Shown in pieces: positions 1 through 6,029 of a DNA stretch of 7,385 bases. Location of the stretch: positions 1 to 7,385 of the forward strand of contig CAKZLA010000587.1 in the NCBI GenBank assembly GCA_937124525.1, in the 5' to 3' direction. Numbering within the stretch: position 1 is the first letter of the stretch; each line of letters opens with the position of its first letter. The position numbers and the translations under genes are program-made. Source of the DNA: an uncultured Desulfobacterium sp. Its GTDB lineage: Bacteria; Desulfobacterota; Desulfobacteria; Desulfobacterales; Desulfobacteraceae. The notes under the pieces were generated by a model. That model did no database searches. It saw only the letters and a list, made by a program, of their open reading frames with translations, and was not told where the DNA came from.

Positions 1-1
1 A

Positions 2-110
2 GGACCAGCTTTGGGATCCTGGCTTTATTTACAAGGTGGTTTTCAAATGACATTTGTAATAACTGGTCTCATAGCAATAGTTGTTTCCCTTGGTTATTTG
101 ATATTCTCAC
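2..110 (+). pseudogene. MFS transporter, internal fragment (both ends missing)
   Basis: The plus-strand frame beginning at base 2 reads GPALGSWLYLQGGF, followed by a hydrophobic helix ([19 protein letters not shown]). This resembles motif C of major facilitator superfamily antiporters (a GP..G element at the end of helix 5) followed by helix 6, as in drug/H+ antiporter and vesicular amine transporter-like proteins. The gene enters from the left edge, so its start lies outside the window. Near base 110 the similarity ends and the same frame runs into antisense glutamine synthetase DNA, stopping at TGA 200-202. About 36 residues of real sequence remain, so no working transporter can be made from this end. 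The family call rests on a short stretch and is moderate; the break itself is clearer because the next bases encode glnA on the other strand. Confidence 0.5.
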
Positions 111-111
111 C

Positions 112-291
112 AAATGTATCAAGATCTGGCATCAAATACATATCGGACTCCGCCACGCGAGCAAAGCCTTCAATACTAGAGCCATCAAACCAGATCCCAT
201 GATCAACGGCTTCGGCAAACTCCGACACAGGAATCGTATGATTTTTTACCATGCCCATAATATCGGTGAACTGTAGATTGATAAAAGCCAC
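112..291 (-). pseudogene. glnA: Glutamine synthetase, internal N-domain fragment
   Basis: Read on the minus strand, this piece encodes [20 protein letters not shown], then a stretch containing [21 protein letters not shown], and ends at PDLDTF. These are the highly conserved beta-grasp N-domain of type I glutamine synthetase, which makes glutamine from glutamate, ammonia and ATP. The DGSSIEGFA and ESDMYL blocks are signature positions. Only about 60 of roughly 450 residues are present. The normal first ~20 residues are missing on the right, where glycosyltransferase sequence begins near 285-293. Everything after PDLDTF is missing on the left, where MFS transporter sequence of the opposite strand begins near 110. 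The GTG at 291-289 is not a true start. The fragment is non-functional; the family assignment is very secure. Confidence 0.93.
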
Positions 292-701
292 TTGATTGGG
301 TTTAGATTTTTAATGGGTTTGAGTTCATTTTCGTGAGAACATGCCCAAATAACCATGCTATTATTGATTTTTTTTGCATTTTTCAGGACAGGATGAAGAT
401 AGGAAATGGATGCTCGACAATACCAGTAATCTGCCTTTATTTCGTTCATAATTTGGTACAGTTGAATTTCATTCAGCCATCGCAACTCATTTCTTTTTTC
501 TTTAACTCCATGAATGGTGATTCCTTGAAATGTGTAAGTGTTGGGATGAATCTGGTTCCGATGTTCACGGATATAATGAATCGTCCAGCCTCTCCTAATC
601 AGTTCCTGGGCCAGATAATAGCATTGAAGTTCGGCACCTCCCTTGTATTCGTTAAAAAATGAAGGGACCACAAAACAGAATGTTTTTTGTTTTTCTTTCA
701 A
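246..701 (-). CDS. Truncated GT4-family glycosyltransferase (N-terminal domain only)
   Basis: The N-terminal ~139 residues look like the acceptor-binding half of a GT-B fold, GT4-type glycosyltransferase: a first beta strand (FCFVVPSFF, residues 8-16), the GGAELQ loop (21-26) and an amphipathic helix [14 protein letters not shown]4 enzymes move a sugar from a nucleotide sugar to a growing glycan at the inner membrane face. The whole C-terminal nucleotide-sugar domain is absent: after about residue 139 (base ~285) the frame runs out of phase through a glnA fragment and stops at 246-248, giving 151 residues against the usual 350-400. The start is TTG at 701-699, supported by an AAAGGAG ribosome site 4 bases upstream. 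It lies 20 bases downstream of the beta-helix gene and is the last member of the minus-strand glycan operon. A translated product should be inactive. Confidence 0.8.
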   Translation of the reverse strand: MKEKQKTFCFVVPSFFNEYKGGAELQCYYLAQELIRRGWTIHYIREHRNQIHPNTYTFQGITIHGVKEKRNELRWLNEIQLYQIMNEIKADYWYCRASISYLHPVLKNAKKINNSMVIWACSHENELKPIKNLNPIKWLLSIYSSPILWAW

Positions 702-705
702 AAAA

Positions 706-712
706 CTCCTTT
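706..712 (-). promoter_or_regulatory. Ribosome binding site deciding a TTG start
   Basis: The minus strand reads AAAGGAG here, then four T residues and TTG. No ATG or GTG lies in frame near this position, so the site supports TTG as the start of the truncated glycosyltransferase. The spacing is on the short side. Confidence 0.6.
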
Positions 713-721
713 CTATCCTCC

Positions 722-2416
722 TTATTGAAGGAGATTCAATGAGGAGGAAATGTTAAATTCATGTGCTCCGATATCAGGCCCAGATTGGCTGAAGCAATTT
801 CCAATGGCCGTACCTGTATCATATGAGAATTCTTTATTCAAGGTCATGACATTATTTTTATAATCCATATCAATAATGTGAAATTTTTCATGGATACCCT
901 TAATTTTGACACATTGAGCGTCATCAGATAATTGGTTTTTATAAAAAAATATGGCTTTCTTAATGGGAACCTTGAGATCTTTGTTCCGAGAAACTGGTAC
1001 TGTGAGGAACCTGCCCGTGTCGATGGCCGGAGAATTTTGTTTTAGATGATAATTATCCACCTTTGGATTGACAAAATTCGGATTAATATCTTTACTGTGA
1101 ATTTCAACTGCAAATTTTTTACGGTATTTTTCAAAAGAATAATTTTTATTGTTATGGGAAAAAACGGCTGAATGGTTCGGCACATAATAAATATTATGAT
1201 CAAAGCAAAAACTTTTGTAATCAGGAGGACGAGAAGGCTTCAGAAAACGAATTCGACTCATGGCCGATTGCTTTGAAAATACAATGTTATTGATAAAATC
1301 AACATTCTCAATTTTTCCGTCAACATCAATGGGTGATCCACCCCCATCCCAGATAAAAGTATTGTTATAGATGGCCACGTTGTGGGTTTTTATTCTTAAT
1401 AAATGATACCCATTGCCCTTAATGATGCTGTTGATAAGTCGAACATTGCCAATGTCTGACTGGAGATTTATTGCCGCAGATGCCATGTCAGTCGGTTCAT
1501 TTGTGCTGGTTTGGCCTAAAATAGTGACTTCCTCTGCTCTGTGTCCGACAATAACTCCTCCCAATTTGTTTTGAGAAGATTTGTTGTTTACGAGCAAAAT
1601 TTTTTTCCCTGATGCTATGCCAAAGCCATTTTCTTCACATAATTCTGCCGTATTGTTTCGGATTAAAAAATGGGAACCGGCATCATTGTCATCGCTATCT
1701 GTGTGGATAGTGATTCCGTCATTATGCATTACCTTTTTAATATAGCAATCACTAACAATCACATGACTCAAGTGATTTTGCGGAGATCCCCCCAAGTTAA
1801 TTCCATTATTTTGAGAATTCTCAATATGACATTCTGAGATAATAAGATTTTTTCCACCATACATAATTCCTATACCATTTTTGCCAGAATTTAAAATTTT
1901 TAATTTGTCGAGCAGAACGTGATTAAGACCATCTCTGACTGAAACGGCAATGGCATTGCCTCGGGCATTTTGAATTTGCAAGTTTTTGATGGAAATGTAG
2001 GAGTGATTTATACGTATGCCGGTGTTAATACGATGTTGTAGATCAATAACAGGTGTTGCTCCACTTCCATAGGCATCAATAACAATAGGTTCGTCTTTTG
2101 TTCCTCCGCTGGGTGCTTTCAAGGTTTGATGCCATATCCCGTTTCTTTTTAATAATATTTTAGCTCCTGGAGAAAATACGACTTTTTTGAGAATTACAAA
2201 ATCTTTCCATGGTTTATCTTTGTCGGTGCCAGGAGATTTATTATTTCCTTTGAATGGATCAATATAGTATGTTTCGTAATTACTTTTTGGAGTAATTACC
2301 ATCTTTGAGATGGGATGGGAGGGGGAGGGGGAGGGGGAGGGACGATAAATGATAACGGCAATCAGAACAAGAATTAAAGCTAATAACATTAGGATTAACT
2401 GATTAATTTTTGACAT
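722..2416 (-). CDS. Membrane-anchored right-handed parallel beta-helix protein
   Basis: This is a 564-residue protein with an N-terminal hydrophobic anchor at about residues 6-24, no lipobox, then a Pro-Ser linker (PSPSPSPS, 26-33). The ectodomain opens with YYIDPFKGNNKSPGTDKDKPW (50-70), the usual entry to pectate-lyase-like beta-helix proteins (x-YYVDP..G.D...G....PW). Many rungs rich in N, G, I and V follow (for example IKNLQIQNARGNAI and VDFINNIVF), as in PbH1 repeats. Near the C-terminus are NSPAIDTG and GPDIGAHEF, closing motifs common in this family. Members include polysaccharide lyases, epimerases and glycan-binding proteins; no catalytic triad can be assigned, so the activity is open. 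The protein is probably held in the inner membrane facing the periplasm. The ATG at 2416 has AGGAG 11 bases upstream. The gene sits 44 bases after the methyltransferase gene, in the same operon. Confidence 0.85.
   Translation of the reverse strand: MSKINQLILMLLALILVLIAVIIYRPSPSPSPSHPISKMVITPKSNYETYYIDPFKGNNKSPGTDKDKPWKDFVILKKVVFSPGAKILLKRNGIWHQTLKAPSGGTKDEPIVIDAYGSGATPVIDLQHRINTGIRINHSYISIKNLQIQNARGNAIAVSVRDGLNHVLLDKLKILNSGKNGIGIMYGGKNLIISECHIENSQNNGINLGGSPQNHLSHVIVSDCYIKKVMHNDGITIHTDSDDNDAGSHFLIRNNTAELCEENGFGIASGKKILLVNNKSSQNKLGGVIVGHRAEEVTILGQTSTNEPTDMASAAINLQSDIGNVRLINSIIKGNGYHLLRIKTHNVAIYNNTFIWDGGGSPIDVDGKIENVDFINNIVFSKQSAMSRIRFLKPSRPPDYKSFCFDHNIYYVPNHSAVFSHNNKNYSFEKYRKKFAVEIHSKDINPNFVNPKVDNYHLKQNSPAIDTGRFLTVPVSRNKDLKVPIKKAIFFYKNQLSDDAQCVKIKGIHEKFHIIDMDYKNNVMTLNKEFSYDTGTAIGNCFSQSGPDIGAHEFNISSSLNLLQ
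2312..2341. repeat. G-rich hexamer repeat, potential G-quadruplex
   Basis: The plus strand holds six runs of three to five G separated by one or two bases (runs at 2312-2314, 2317-2319, 2321-2325, 2327-2331, 2333-2337 and 2339-2341). The unit is the hexamer GGGGGA. On the coding minus strand it is alternating CCC and TCC codons encoding the Pro-Ser linker just after the membrane anchor of the beta-helix protein. Because the unit is six bases, slippage would lengthen or shorten the linker by Pro-Ser pairs without shifting frame. The G-rich strand is the transcription template. Confidence 0.85.
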
Positions 2417-2460
2417 TGTGGTGGAATCTCCTGCTTATTGGGAGTGTATAGTCGGATTCA

Positions 2461-3321
2461 CTATTCTTTAATTTCCGTAATTGGTTTTAGATGAACCCAT
2501 AAATGCCAGCCAAGTAACTGTTCAAGGGGTAAACGGCCCACAGGAAGGGGAGGAGCATGCATAAATCGTTTGTAGGTTCGATGGATTCGAAAATCAGGGA
2601 AGTCTTTTTTGACAGTTTTTAGGTCATAGACTTTTGAATAAGGATTTAAAGGACCGTCCGTATTTTTATGAATAAAATTAGACATTCTTAAATAAGGTAT
2701 AAGTCCCATAAGTCGGGCATTTTCAAGATGTTGATTCAACTGCTCACCTAAATCCAATTTAAAATAATAAATACCGAGTAGGCCGAGTCTCCGGAGAAAG
2801 CTGATGGATAAAAGGTAATTGAGGGACCAGCGGGAATATAACATAATGATAAGCTCTCCATTTGGCTTTAGTACCCGGTGAATTTCCGTTTGAGCCGTTT
2901 TAACATCCGGTACATGGTGAAGCACACCATGACTAAATACAATATCAAAACTGTTTTTTTTATATGGAATCTGTAGTGCGCTTCCTTCCTTAATATCCTC
3001 ATAGGAAAGTCCACGGATGCTAAGGCGGGCCTGGACTCTGGTTACAGATTCTGGAGTAATGTCCAGCCCAGACCATATTGCACCCCGCCGAATGATCTGT
3101 TCAGAATCCGCTCCCTGCCCCAATCCAATTTCCAGAGTTTTCTTTCCTTTGAAATCAATTTGGTTCAAGCACGCTAATATATGCGCTTCTTTCTGGTATC
3201 GGAATTTGTCATAATCTGAAAAAAATTCGTCATAGTTTTCTTGGCGGTTCCTGAGATTCTCAACTTGATGGTCTCCGCAAGGGTGTTTGTTCCAAAATTT
3301 TTTAATGTCAGATTCTTTCAC
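2461..3321 (-). CDS. Class I SAM-dependent methyltransferase (glycan-operon type)
   Basis: This 286-residue protein has a Rossmann-fold methyltransferase domain of the Methyltransf_11 type. Motif I is LEIGLGQG (63-70); the acidic residue after strand 2 is D87 in GLDITPESV; the motif IV region is SFDIVFSHGVLHHVPD (124-139); and LKPNGELIIMLYSR (151-164) corresponds to the strand 5 region. The N-terminal FWNKHPCG (9-16) and the YSRWSLNYLL segment are familiar from methyltransferases in exopolysaccharide clusters. It should move a methyl group from S-adenosylmethionine to a small or lipid-linked acceptor in the cytoplasm; the acceptor, possibly a sugar or lipid carrier intermediate, is inferred from context only. 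The start is GTG at 3321-3319, with AGGAG (3329-3333) seven bases upstream. It sits 39 bases after the GT4 gene and 44 before the beta-helix gene, so co-transcription is likely. Confidence 0.88.
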   Translation of the reverse strand: MKESDIKKFWNKHPCGDHQVENLRNRQENYDEFFSDYDKFRYQKEAHILACLNQIDFKGKKTLEIGLGQGADSEQIIRRGAIWSGLDITPESVTRVQARLSIRGLSYEDIKEGSALQIPYKKNSFDIVFSHGVLHHVPDVKTAQTEIHRVLKPNGELIIMLYSRWSLNYLLSISFLRRLGLLGIYYFKLDLGEQLNQHLENARLMGLIPYLRMSNFIHKNTDGPLNPYSKVYDLKTVKKDFPDFRIHRTYKRFMHAPPLPVGRLPLEQLLGWHLWVHLKPITEIKE

Positions 3322-3328
3322 AGCAGTG

Positions 3329-3333
3329 CTCCT
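3329..3333 (-). promoter_or_regulatory. Ribosome binding site deciding a GTG start
   Basis: AGGAG on the minus strand lies seven bases from the GTG at 3321. This supports GTG rather than a downstream start for the methyltransferase and keeps the conserved FWNKHPCG motif in the product. Confidence 0.65.
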
Positions 3334-3360
3334 GAATATGTAAAATTGTAAATAATCGTG

Positions 3361-4449
3361 TTATAAGGATTCTACTTTTTGCTTCAAAATAGCGGCGATG
3401 TTAACCCATTCGCGTCTTGATATATTATATCTAATAGCATTGGAATCGTATTGCTTTCGGTTTTGATACAAATGAGCTAATCCCTGAAAAAATGCTTCAG
3501 GGTTATCATCGATCAGCACGCCGTTATAACGATGAATAACGATTTTGTTTTCCAGAGTGTTGGTTGCCAATACCGGCATCCCTGAAAGTAGGTATTCAAA
3601 AGTTTTTGTCGGTGGCTGAGCATTGAAAAAATCTGTTTTAGGAATGTAGGAAATCCCAACATTGTGATTCTCAAAAAAAGACTTCAATCTGTCATGGGGA
3701 ATCTGGCCAGCAATATTAACCGCATCAGTTAAATTTTCTTGCCTCACAAGGGCTTTTAATCTTTGTTGTTCTTTGGGAGTCTCTCCGCTACCCACAATAG
3801 TGTAATGAATATGAATTTTATCCTTGTAGTTATGATAAAATTTTGAAAAACCTTTGATCGTTTGGTCGATATTCCGCTTGAAGAGTGTTCCCACATATAA
3901 TAAATGTAGTGAGTTGAAGGTTTTTTCTTTGGCAGAAATGACATCCGCACCGATTGGGAGGATAAAAGTCCTTTTGGGAAGGCCAAGTTTTTTAACCAGG
4001 CTGTTTGAAATGGCAGAAATATGTTTGAAAAAATTTGATTCAATTGTTATTAATAGATTAAAGGCCGATCGCCAAAGCACTGAACCCTCTATGGTGCTGG
4101 ATCGAATGTCCAGCAAGAAGGTTTTTCTGGAATAAATTATTTTAATTAGCGAACATCCTTTGAAATATTTGATAAAGTGAATATGGTATCCCTTTTTAAT
4201 TTCTTTGATTACACTTTTCATGAAACGAATATTTCTTATGACAATATTTCCTTTTCTGGATATATATATGGTATGAATACCATTCAAATTAATTTTTGGA
4301 TCTTTGTAATCCCAACAAATATAAGCGATACTAAAATCAGTATAAAGATATTTGCAATAATAATAGGTGTCAGAATGATATCCAAATTGTCTCTGATTAA
4401 TGATAAGCATTCTTTTAGAATGCTGCTGCCTTTGGGAAACATGTGTCAA
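3361..4449 (-). CDS. GT4-family glycosyltransferase
   Basis: This 362-residue protein has the layout of a GT-B, GT4-type glycosyltransferase. The N-terminal half is divergent (MLIINQRQFGYHSDTYYY from residue 14). The linker strand LPIGAD (164-169) leads into the C-terminal donor domain, with LLYVGTLFKRN (183-193), YTIVGSGE (216-223), VNIAGQIPHDRL (244-255) and PTKTFEYLLSGMPVLATN (280-297). The glutamate in KTFEYL (E285) sits where the E-x7-E motif binds the nucleotide sugar; the second glutamate is not obvious. The enzyme should add one sugar to a lipid-linked glycan at the cytoplasmic membrane face; donor and acceptor are unknown. The TTG start at 4449 has AAGGA eight bases upstream. It overlaps the sulfotransferase stop as TTGA, which implies translational coupling. 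The ATG at residue 14 (4410) is the alternative but has a weaker ribosome site. Confidence 0.85.
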   Translation of the reverse strand: MTHVSQRQQHSKRMLIINQRQFGYHSDTYYYCKYLYTDFSIAYICWDYKDPKINLNGIHTIYISRKGNIVIRNIRFMKSVIKEIKKGYHIHFIKYFKGCSLIKIIYSRKTFLLDIRSSTIEGSVLWRSAFNLLITIESNFFKHISAISNSLVKKLGLPKRTFILPIGADVISAKEKTFNSLHLLYVGTLFKRNIDQTIKGFSKFYHNYKDKIHIHYTIVGSGETPKEQQRLKALVRQENLTDAVNIAGQIPHDRLKSFFENHNVGISYIPKTDFFNAQPPTKTFEYLLSGMPVLATNTLENKIVIHRYNGVLIDDNPEAFFQGLAHLYQNRKQYDSNAIRYNISRREWVNIAAILKQKVESL

Positions 4450-5288
4450 GATAAGTATCCTTTTTGTTTCATAGCTGCATGCATCTCGCGGTCTATTATT
4501 TGTTTTAGTTCGATATCTTGAAATACCTCTTTAACTTTGTAATTAGTGTTGCGTATCAGGGATAGATCATAGGTAAATTCTTCGAATTGTATATTTAAAA
4601 AATTAGCCAGATTAGATAGGGTGTTCTCTGTGTTGTCGCACAGAGACTCATAGCTTAATTCAAAAAAAGCATTTTTATCATCCAGAGATAACTTTTTTCT
4701 ATCTTTTTCGATATTTAGTATACAGTTGTTCCAGTATCGAGCGCATGTAATATAGTAGTCTTCCATATCTGGACGATAATTTTGATATTTTTGATAATTT
4801 TTTTTGAAATAGGAAGCAACAACAGATGGGCCATATCTATATATGTGAATGAATTTTGCTTCAGGATAGAGTTTTATTATTTGGGGCATCATAAAAGAAA
4901 TCATCGCACTCTTAATAAAGAACACTTTTTTTATCCCCGTTATCACTTGAAACCCATTAAATGTTTGTTTTATTCTTTTGGAATGATTTATTGGCCAATT
5001 TCTCAATGACAATTCAGTATATGCCTTGGAATCAAATTCTATGGGCATCGTTTCAATCTGAATCTTAGTTGAAGATTCTAATTTGGGGTGCCACAAATCA
5101 TTTCCTTCACCGGGAAACCCGGAGATATCTGGATGGGATTTTAGGATTCGGTCAAGCAATGATGTCCCGCACCGACCAGTACCTACGATAAAAACTACTT
5201 GCCCAAGATCAAGGCGAAACATACCTTCTAAAATCCCAGCAAAGTATGCAGTTTTTATTATAGTTTTTTTGATGACTTCCCTAATCAT
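4446..5288 (-). CDS. PAPS-dependent sulfotransferase (Sulfotransfer_3-like)
   Basis: This 280-residue protein carries the two hallmark PAPS-binding elements. The 5'-phosphosulfate loop is VVFIVGTGRCGTSLLDRIL (31-49), a P-loop-like G-x-G-R-C/S-G-T-S/T motif. The 3'-phosphate site is FIHIYRYGPSVVASYFK (146-162), with R151 and S159 seven residues apart. A later FELSYESLCDN segment matches the conserved YE.L region. Such enzymes move sulfate from 3'-phosphoadenosine-5'-phosphosulfate to a hydroxyl group; beside glycosyltransferases, a glycan or lipid-linked sugar is the likely acceptor, though this is inference. There is no signal peptide, so it is cytoplasmic. The ATG start at 5288 has AGGAG (5297-5301) eight bases upstream. 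It is the first intact gene of the minus-strand operon and overlaps the next gene by four bases. No PAPS synthesis genes (cysDNC-like) are in the window. Confidence 0.9.
   Translation of the reverse strand: MIREVIKKTIIKTAYFAGILEGMFRLDLGQVVFIVGTGRCGTSLLDRILKSHPDISGFPGEGNDLWHPKLESSTKIQIETMPIEFDSKAYTELSLRNWPINHSKRIKQTFNGFQVITGIKKVFFIKSAMISFMMPQIIKLYPEAKFIHIYRYGPSVVASYFKKNYQKYQNYRPDMEDYYITCARYWNNCILNIEKDRKKLSLDDKNAFFELSYESLCDNTENTLSNLANFLNIQFEEFTYDLSLIRNTNYKVKEVFQDIELKQIIDREMHAAMKQKGYLS
4458..4462 (-). promoter_or_regulatory. Ribosome binding site inside the sulfotransferase 3' end
   Basis: AAGGA on the minus strand lies eight bases before the TTG at 4449, within the last codons of the sulfotransferase gene. 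With the TTGA stop/start overlap it argues that ribosomes finishing the sulfotransferase restart on the glycosyltransferase. Confidence 0.55.
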
Positions 5289-5401
5289 AAACTAATCTCC
5301 TGAAAATTATTTTTAAGGCTCATGTTGGATTCTGGGGTCTTGATGTGCCTCGTGAGTCCTAAGTTTTTCTGGAAGGCATGAACGCACCTCTCCCCCAATT
5401 C
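5285..5401 (-). pseudogene. Possible C-terminal remnant of an upstream operon gene
   Basis: A minus-strand frame is open from 5401 (just after TAG at 5404-5402) to TGA at 5287-5285, 39 codons with its stop, ending NNFQEISL. Its stop forms an ATGA overlap with the sulfotransferase ATG, the same style of coupling seen between the sulfotransferase and glycosyltransferase genes. That suggests the tail of a former upstream operon gene cut away near the IS left end. No family is recognisable. A second frame here is also open (ending IQHEP and TAA at about 5316-5314), so the coding frame is uncertain. It may instead be the 5' leader of the operon. Confidence 0.25.
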
Positions 5402-5421
5402 CTAATTGCTTTTAATTAAAC

Positions 5422-5438
5422 CTCAGGCTCTGCCTGAG
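5422..5438. repeat. IS left-end subterminal hairpin
   Basis: A perfect 7-bp inverted repeat, CTCAGGC and GCCTGAG, is separated by TCT. Position and size match the hairpins that TnpA of IS200/IS605 elements recognises near the left end. The assignment as the recognition hairpin is inferred. Confidence 0.55.
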
Positions 5439-5485
5439 CGACCCGAAAAGTTTGACAGTTCCGGCGAGATTTAAAAAATGATAAA

Positions 5486-5527
5486 GGTTCTTCCTCGGGA
5501 AGGCTCCGAAGGAAGTGAGGAAGAACC
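5486..5527 (+). promoter_or_regulatory. Hairpin sequestering the tnpA ribosome binding site
   Basis: A perfect 11-bp inverted repeat pairs GGTTCTTCCTC (5486-5496) with GAGGAAGAACC (5517-5527) around a 20-base loop. The right arm contains the Shine-Dalgarno sequence GAGGA (5517-5521) and ends one base before the tnpA ATG at 5529, so folded mRNA would hide the site. IS200 of Salmonella is known to keep transposase expression very low with a 5' UTR stem-loop of this kind, so the same role is inferred. An in-frame ATG at 5478 lies just before the stem and could start translation through it. Confidence 0.75.
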
Positions 5528-5528
5528 A

Positions 5529-5934
5529 ATGAGAGATTGGCAAACATTATCACACGTCAAATGGGATTGCAAATACCACATAGTATTTGTGACCAAATAC
5601 AGGAATAAAACCATATATGGGGGATCTTCGGAGGGGAATTGGTCCGATTATTCGGCAATTGTGCGAACAAAAGGGTGTCGAATTGCATGAAGGTCATGCA
5701 ATGCTTGACCATGTTCACCTTTGCTTGAGCATTCCTCCAAAGTATAGCGTGTCCAACACAATAGGCTTTATCAAGGGCAAAAGCGCAATAAGAATTCATA
5801 GAGAATTACTTAATACCAAACGGATGACTGGCTTAAGTTTTTGGGCTAAAGGTTATTGCGCCAGCACAGTAGGGCTTGATGAAGAAATGATCAAAAGATA
5901 TATACGACAGCAAGATCACAATAGTTCAAAATAA
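5529..5934 (+). pseudogene. tnpA: IS200-type Y1 transposase, frameshifted
   Basis: Joining two frames gives a 134-residue single-domain HUH/Y1 transposase, close to full family length. Frame one (from ATG 5529) gives MRDWQTLSHVKWDCKYHIVF and on to KTIYG. Frame two gives DLRRGIGPIIRQLCEQKGVE to the TAA at 5932-5934. In the joined protein the metal-binding HUH motif is H61-V62-H63 (GHAMLDHVH) and the nucleophile is Y124 in MIKRYIRQQ. The enzyme cuts and rejoins single-stranded DNA at hairpin ends. The frames meet at a run of five G (5619-5623): one G fewer restores a single frame, and the 406-base span is exactly one base over a multiple of three. As written the gene is broken; a sequencing error in the homopolymer is the main alternative. 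The neighbouring GAGGA ribosome site is inside a hairpin. Confidence 0.88.
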
Positions 5935-5948
5935 CGTGAACCTTAATT

Positions 5949-5964
5949 AGCCCCTTCAGGGGCT
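5949..5964. terminator. GC-rich hairpin downstream of tnpA
   Basis: AGCCCC and GGGGCT pair around TTCA, 14 bases after the transposase stop. The following TTTCCC is a poor U-tract, so a terminator role is only possible. It may instead help form the IS right end. Confidence 0.4.
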
Positions 5965-5975
5965 TTCCCATCACA

Positions 5976-5996
5976 AAGCCCCCTTCGAGGGGGCTT
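5976..5996. terminator. Second GC-rich hairpin downstream of tnpA
   Basis: A 9-bp stem, AAGCCCCCT with AGGGGGCTT, has a TCG loop. It resembles the hairpin at 5949-5964 in sequence (CCCC...GGGGCT core). It has little T-tract on either side, so intrinsic termination would be weak. It could block read-through between the converging IS and recombinase reading frames. Confidence 0.4.
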
Positions 5997-6000
5997 CCTC

Positions 6001-6026
6001 ATACTACCCGCTATGCGGGTATAGTA
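6001..6026. repeat. IS right-end bulged hairpin
   Basis: TACCCGC (6005-6011) pairs with GCGGGTA (6015-6021) around TAT. The stem continues past a two-base bulge (6022-6023) with TAC (6002-6004) against GTA (6024-6026). IS200/IS605 right ends usually carry a bulged subterminal hairpin recognised by TnpA, and this one sits only a few bases before recombinase sequence resumes, as expected for the element end. Confidence 0.55.
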
Positions 6027-6029
6027 GGC

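Noticed and set aside
289..291. GTG as a genuine glnA start
   Set aside because: It falls at the join with the glycosyltransferase, lacks a ribosome site, and would omit the normal first ~20 residues of glutamine synthetase.
333..662. Plus-strand open frame of 109 codons
   Set aside because: It lies entirely antisense to the GT4 fragment, whose frame has recognisable family motifs and a ribosome site; the plus-strand product resembles no family.
2417..2460. Terminator or promoter between methyltransferase and beta-helix genes
   Set aside because: Only short CTCC/GGAG pairing is possible and there is no T-tract or clear -35/-10 pair; it is an ordinary operon gap with a ribosome site.
3854..4521. 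Two plus-strand open frames (93 and 114 codons) and a shifted minus frame at 3756-4043
   Set aside because: They are shadows of the GT4 and sulfotransferase genes with no ribosome sites, and the minus-strand products have clear motifs.
5411..5420. TTTAATTAAA palindrome as an attachment or operator site
   Set aside because: A short AT-only palindrome in AT-rich DNA is easily found by chance; it partly recurs at 5943-5949, but without further evidence it serves only as an approximate IS boundary.
5619..5623. Programmed frameshift in tnpA
   Set aside because: The G5 run has no clear slippery heptamer and IS200 transposases are normally single-frame; a mutation or base-calling error is simpler.
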